Shown: piece by piece, positions 58,222 to 59,463 of the stretch
How the letters are laid out: the number at the start of each line of letters is the position of its first letter
Position numbering within the stretch: position 1 is the stretch's first letter
Source: Janibacter anophelis NBRC 107843
GTDB lineage: Bacteria; Actinomycetota; Actinomycetes; Actinomycetales; Dermatophilaceae
Direction: 5' to 3'
Length of the DNA stretch: 59,463 nucleotides
Assembly: GCF_001570945.1 (NCBI RefSeq)
Contig: NZ_BCSQ01000015.1
Location: 1 to 59,463, forward strand
Notes under the pieces: generated by a model
What the model was told of the DNA's origin: nothing
Databases searched by the model: none
What the model saw: the letters and a program-made list of their open reading frames with translations, nothing else
Position numbers and translations under genes: made by a program

Positions 58222-58638
58222 ATGTCCTACCGCCGTCACGGACGCCTGATGCTGCTCCTCCCCACCCTCGCCCTCGCCCTCAGCGGGTGCGGCGGCGACC
58301 CCGGCGCCGGAGAGGACGCGACCATGCACCTGGAGATCACCGCATCGGACTCCCCGGACGTCGTGCGGGTGGATGCCGCCGAGGGCGCCTCGACCACCAT
58401 CGCCAACAGCCTCGTCGGCGACTTCGACGTCGAGGTGGAGTCCGTCGACGGAGACGCCGTGGAGTTCTCGACGAGCGAGGACATGGCGCCGGAGGGCAAG
58501 ACCGGGGGGATCAACCTCAACGACACCCGGAGCGACTTCACGGTGGCGAAGGGTGACGAGGTGAAGTTCTCCACACCCACGACCGATGCGGGCACGACGT
58601 GGACGGCGACCCTCGAGGAGGGTCCGGCACCCTCCTGA
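58222..58638 (+). CDS. Lipoprotein, function unknown
   Basis: A 138-residue exported lipoprotein: signal peptide with lipobox 'LALALSGCGG' (Cys24). The mature part is acidic, with beta strands and many Asp/Thr, and no enzymatic motif. Divergent from the WXG genes. RBS GAGGAG precedes the ATG. Confidence 0.75.
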   Translation: MSYRRHGRLMLLLPTLALALSGCGGDPGAGEDATMHLEITASDSPDVVRVDAAEGASTTIANSLVGDFDVEVESVDGDAVEFSTSEDMAPEGKTGGINLNDTRSDFTVAKGDEVKFSTPTTDAGTTWTATLEEGPAPS

Positions 58639-58698
58639 TCAGGCACGACGGTCGACAGGACCCTCGTCACTTGGCGTTCACTGAGTCGCCCCTGAAAA

Positions 58699-59415
58699 TT
58701 GCCTGACCTCCCCGTGACCTTTTCGTGTCCTGATGAACTGGTCTTCATCACGCCTGCTCCCCGCACCGCCTCCGCGATGGGCCTCAGCGGGTCCTCGAGC
58801 AGCGGCAGCTCGCGCTCCTCCTCCGGCAGCACGACGCGTACGAACTTCTCCGGCCTCGTCCGTCAGGGCTCGCGCGGCTCCGTCGTCAAGCAGATCCAGC
58901 GCAAGGTCGGCATCTCCGCCGACGGCGTCTTCGGGCCCGCCACCCGCAGCGCCGTCCAGCGCTGGCAGCGCAGCCACGGCCTGACGGCCGACGGCGTCGT
59001 CGGCCCGGCCACCGGCTCGCGCATGGGCCTCACCGGCTCCTCCAGCGGCTCGTCCGGCGGCAGCAGCTCCTCCGGCAACACCTCGAGCAGCTCGGTCCTC
59101 GGGACCGCCGCCCGCTACGTCGGCCACTCCTACCGCTACGGCGGCACGACGCCGTCCGGCTTCGACTGCTCCGGCTTCACGAGCTATGTCTTCCGCCAGC
59201 ACGGCAAGAGCTTGCCGCGCACCGCCGAGGCCCAGCGCCAGGCGGCCACCCGCGTCTCCTCGCCGCGGCCGGGGGACCTCGTCTTCTTCGGCGCCCCCGC
59301 CTGGCACGTCGGCATCTACGCCGGCAACGGCCAGATGTACGACGCCGGCAACTCGCGCACCAATGTCTCCAAGCGCGCGATCTGGACGAGCGCCGTCACC
59401 TACGGTCGCGTCTGA
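58699..59415 (+). CDS. NlpC/P60 peptidoglycan hydrolase with a PG-binding domain, unusual N-terminus
   Basis: A protein of up to 238 residues. A Ser-rich N-terminus leads to a peptidoglycan-binding domain (about 52-108, 'SVVKQIQRKVGISADGVFG'), a Ser/Gly linker, and an NlpC/P60 domain (about 133-238) with Cys157 in 'GFDCSGFTSYVF' and His203 in 'AWHVGIYAG'. Such enzymes cut stem-peptide bonds outside the cell. Yet no signal peptide is visible: a stop lies just before TTG 58699, and the next start (ATG 58777) leaves only the Ser-rich part. The 5' end may be truncated or displaced. Confidence 0.78.
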   Translation: MPDLPVTFSCPDELVFITPAPRTASAMGLSGSSSSGSSRSSSGSTTRTNFSGLVRQGSRGSVVKQIQRKVGISADGVFGPATRSAVQRWQRSHGLTADGVVGPATGSRMGLTGSSSGSSGGSSSSGNTSSSSVLGTAARYVGHSYRYGGTTPSGFDCSGFTSYVFRQHGKSLPRTAEAQRQAATRVSSPRPGDLVFFGAPAWHVGIYAGNGQMYDAGNSRTNVSKRAIWTSAVTYGRV

Positions 59416-59441
59416 TCCGCAGGACGCTCCACGACGGCGGG

Positions 59442-59463
59442 CCCCCACCTCCCGAGGTGGGGG
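59442..59463 (+). terminator. Terminator hairpin after the NlpC/P60 gene (cut by window edge)
   Basis: CCCCCACCT (59442-59450) pairs with AGGTGGGGG (59455-59463) with a 4-nt loop, 26 bp past the NlpC/P60 stop. Any T-tract lies beyond the window. Confidence 0.75.

Overview
The window is about 59.5 kb of very GC-rich DNA (roughly 72 percent by eye). Genes are short-spaced and often joined by 4-bp ATGA or GTGA overlaps. Several gene types point to an actinobacterium: a mycoredoxin, a DinB-like protein of the mycothiol-dependent isomerase type, a tmsAB (10-methyl fatty acid) pair, WXG proteins, and many TANNNT promoters sitting 6 nt before the start codon. The mix, including a RecBCD operon and a selB end, suggests a Micrococcales member such as the Intrasporangiaceae/Janibacter group. 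That placement is inference from gene content, not a search result.

Layout. 1-8 kb: selB 3' end, a Phd/VapC toxin-antitoxin pair, OsmC, an FMN reductase-like protein, a TetR/YczE operon divergent from a membrane protein, ppk2, ybaK, DUF952, AraC and VOC genes. 8-16 kb: a catabolic cluster (gabD/gabT pair, DUF3830, amidase, D-2-hydroxyacid dehydrogenase, two maleate-isomerase-like proteins) ending in its likely GntR regulator, with matching TTGTCAACA operators at two divergent promoters. 16-24 kb: TetR, a Glu/Leu-type dehydrogenase divergent from LysR, a lipase operon, DUF3105/DUF305, and a Ser/Thr dehydratase. 24-29.5 kb: a signal-less solute-binding-like protein, two paralogous GNATs around a second Phd/VapC pair, and a short UvrA-like ABC protein divergent from TetR. 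29.5-38.4 kb: recC-recB-recD. 38-48.5 kb: ASCH protein, two secreted proteins, LLM oxidoreductase, SprT-like peptidase, mycoredoxin, GTPase-like protein, and the operon glsA-hydrolase-tmsA-tmsB. 48.5-54 kb: MerR, a frameshifted secreted endonuclease, alcohol dehydrogenase, MarR and a DinB-like protein. 54-59.5 kb: a GNAT-NUDIX fusion, two WXG proteins with HEMRH metallopeptidase-like domains, a lipoprotein, and an NlpC/P60 peptidase.

The strongest signal not explained by genes is repeat structure. The 9-mer CGAAGGGGG occurs 48 times by my hand count, 24 on each strand, one per 1.24 kb. A rough composition model predicts about 2. It is over-represented between genes and forms the arms of terminator-like hairpins. 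This resembles DNA uptake sequences of Pasteurellaceae and Neisseriaceae more than a polar Chi or KOPS signal. At least two families of palindromic, REP/BIME-like elements also sit between genes, and copies of both lie in frame inside recC and recD.

Regulation is unusually readable. There is a face-to-face pair of overlapping promoters with shared GntR operators at 13.94-13.98 kb, a three-copy TetR operator at 4.08-4.14 kb, a MerR promoter with a 19-bp spacer, and a series of probable leaderless transcripts.
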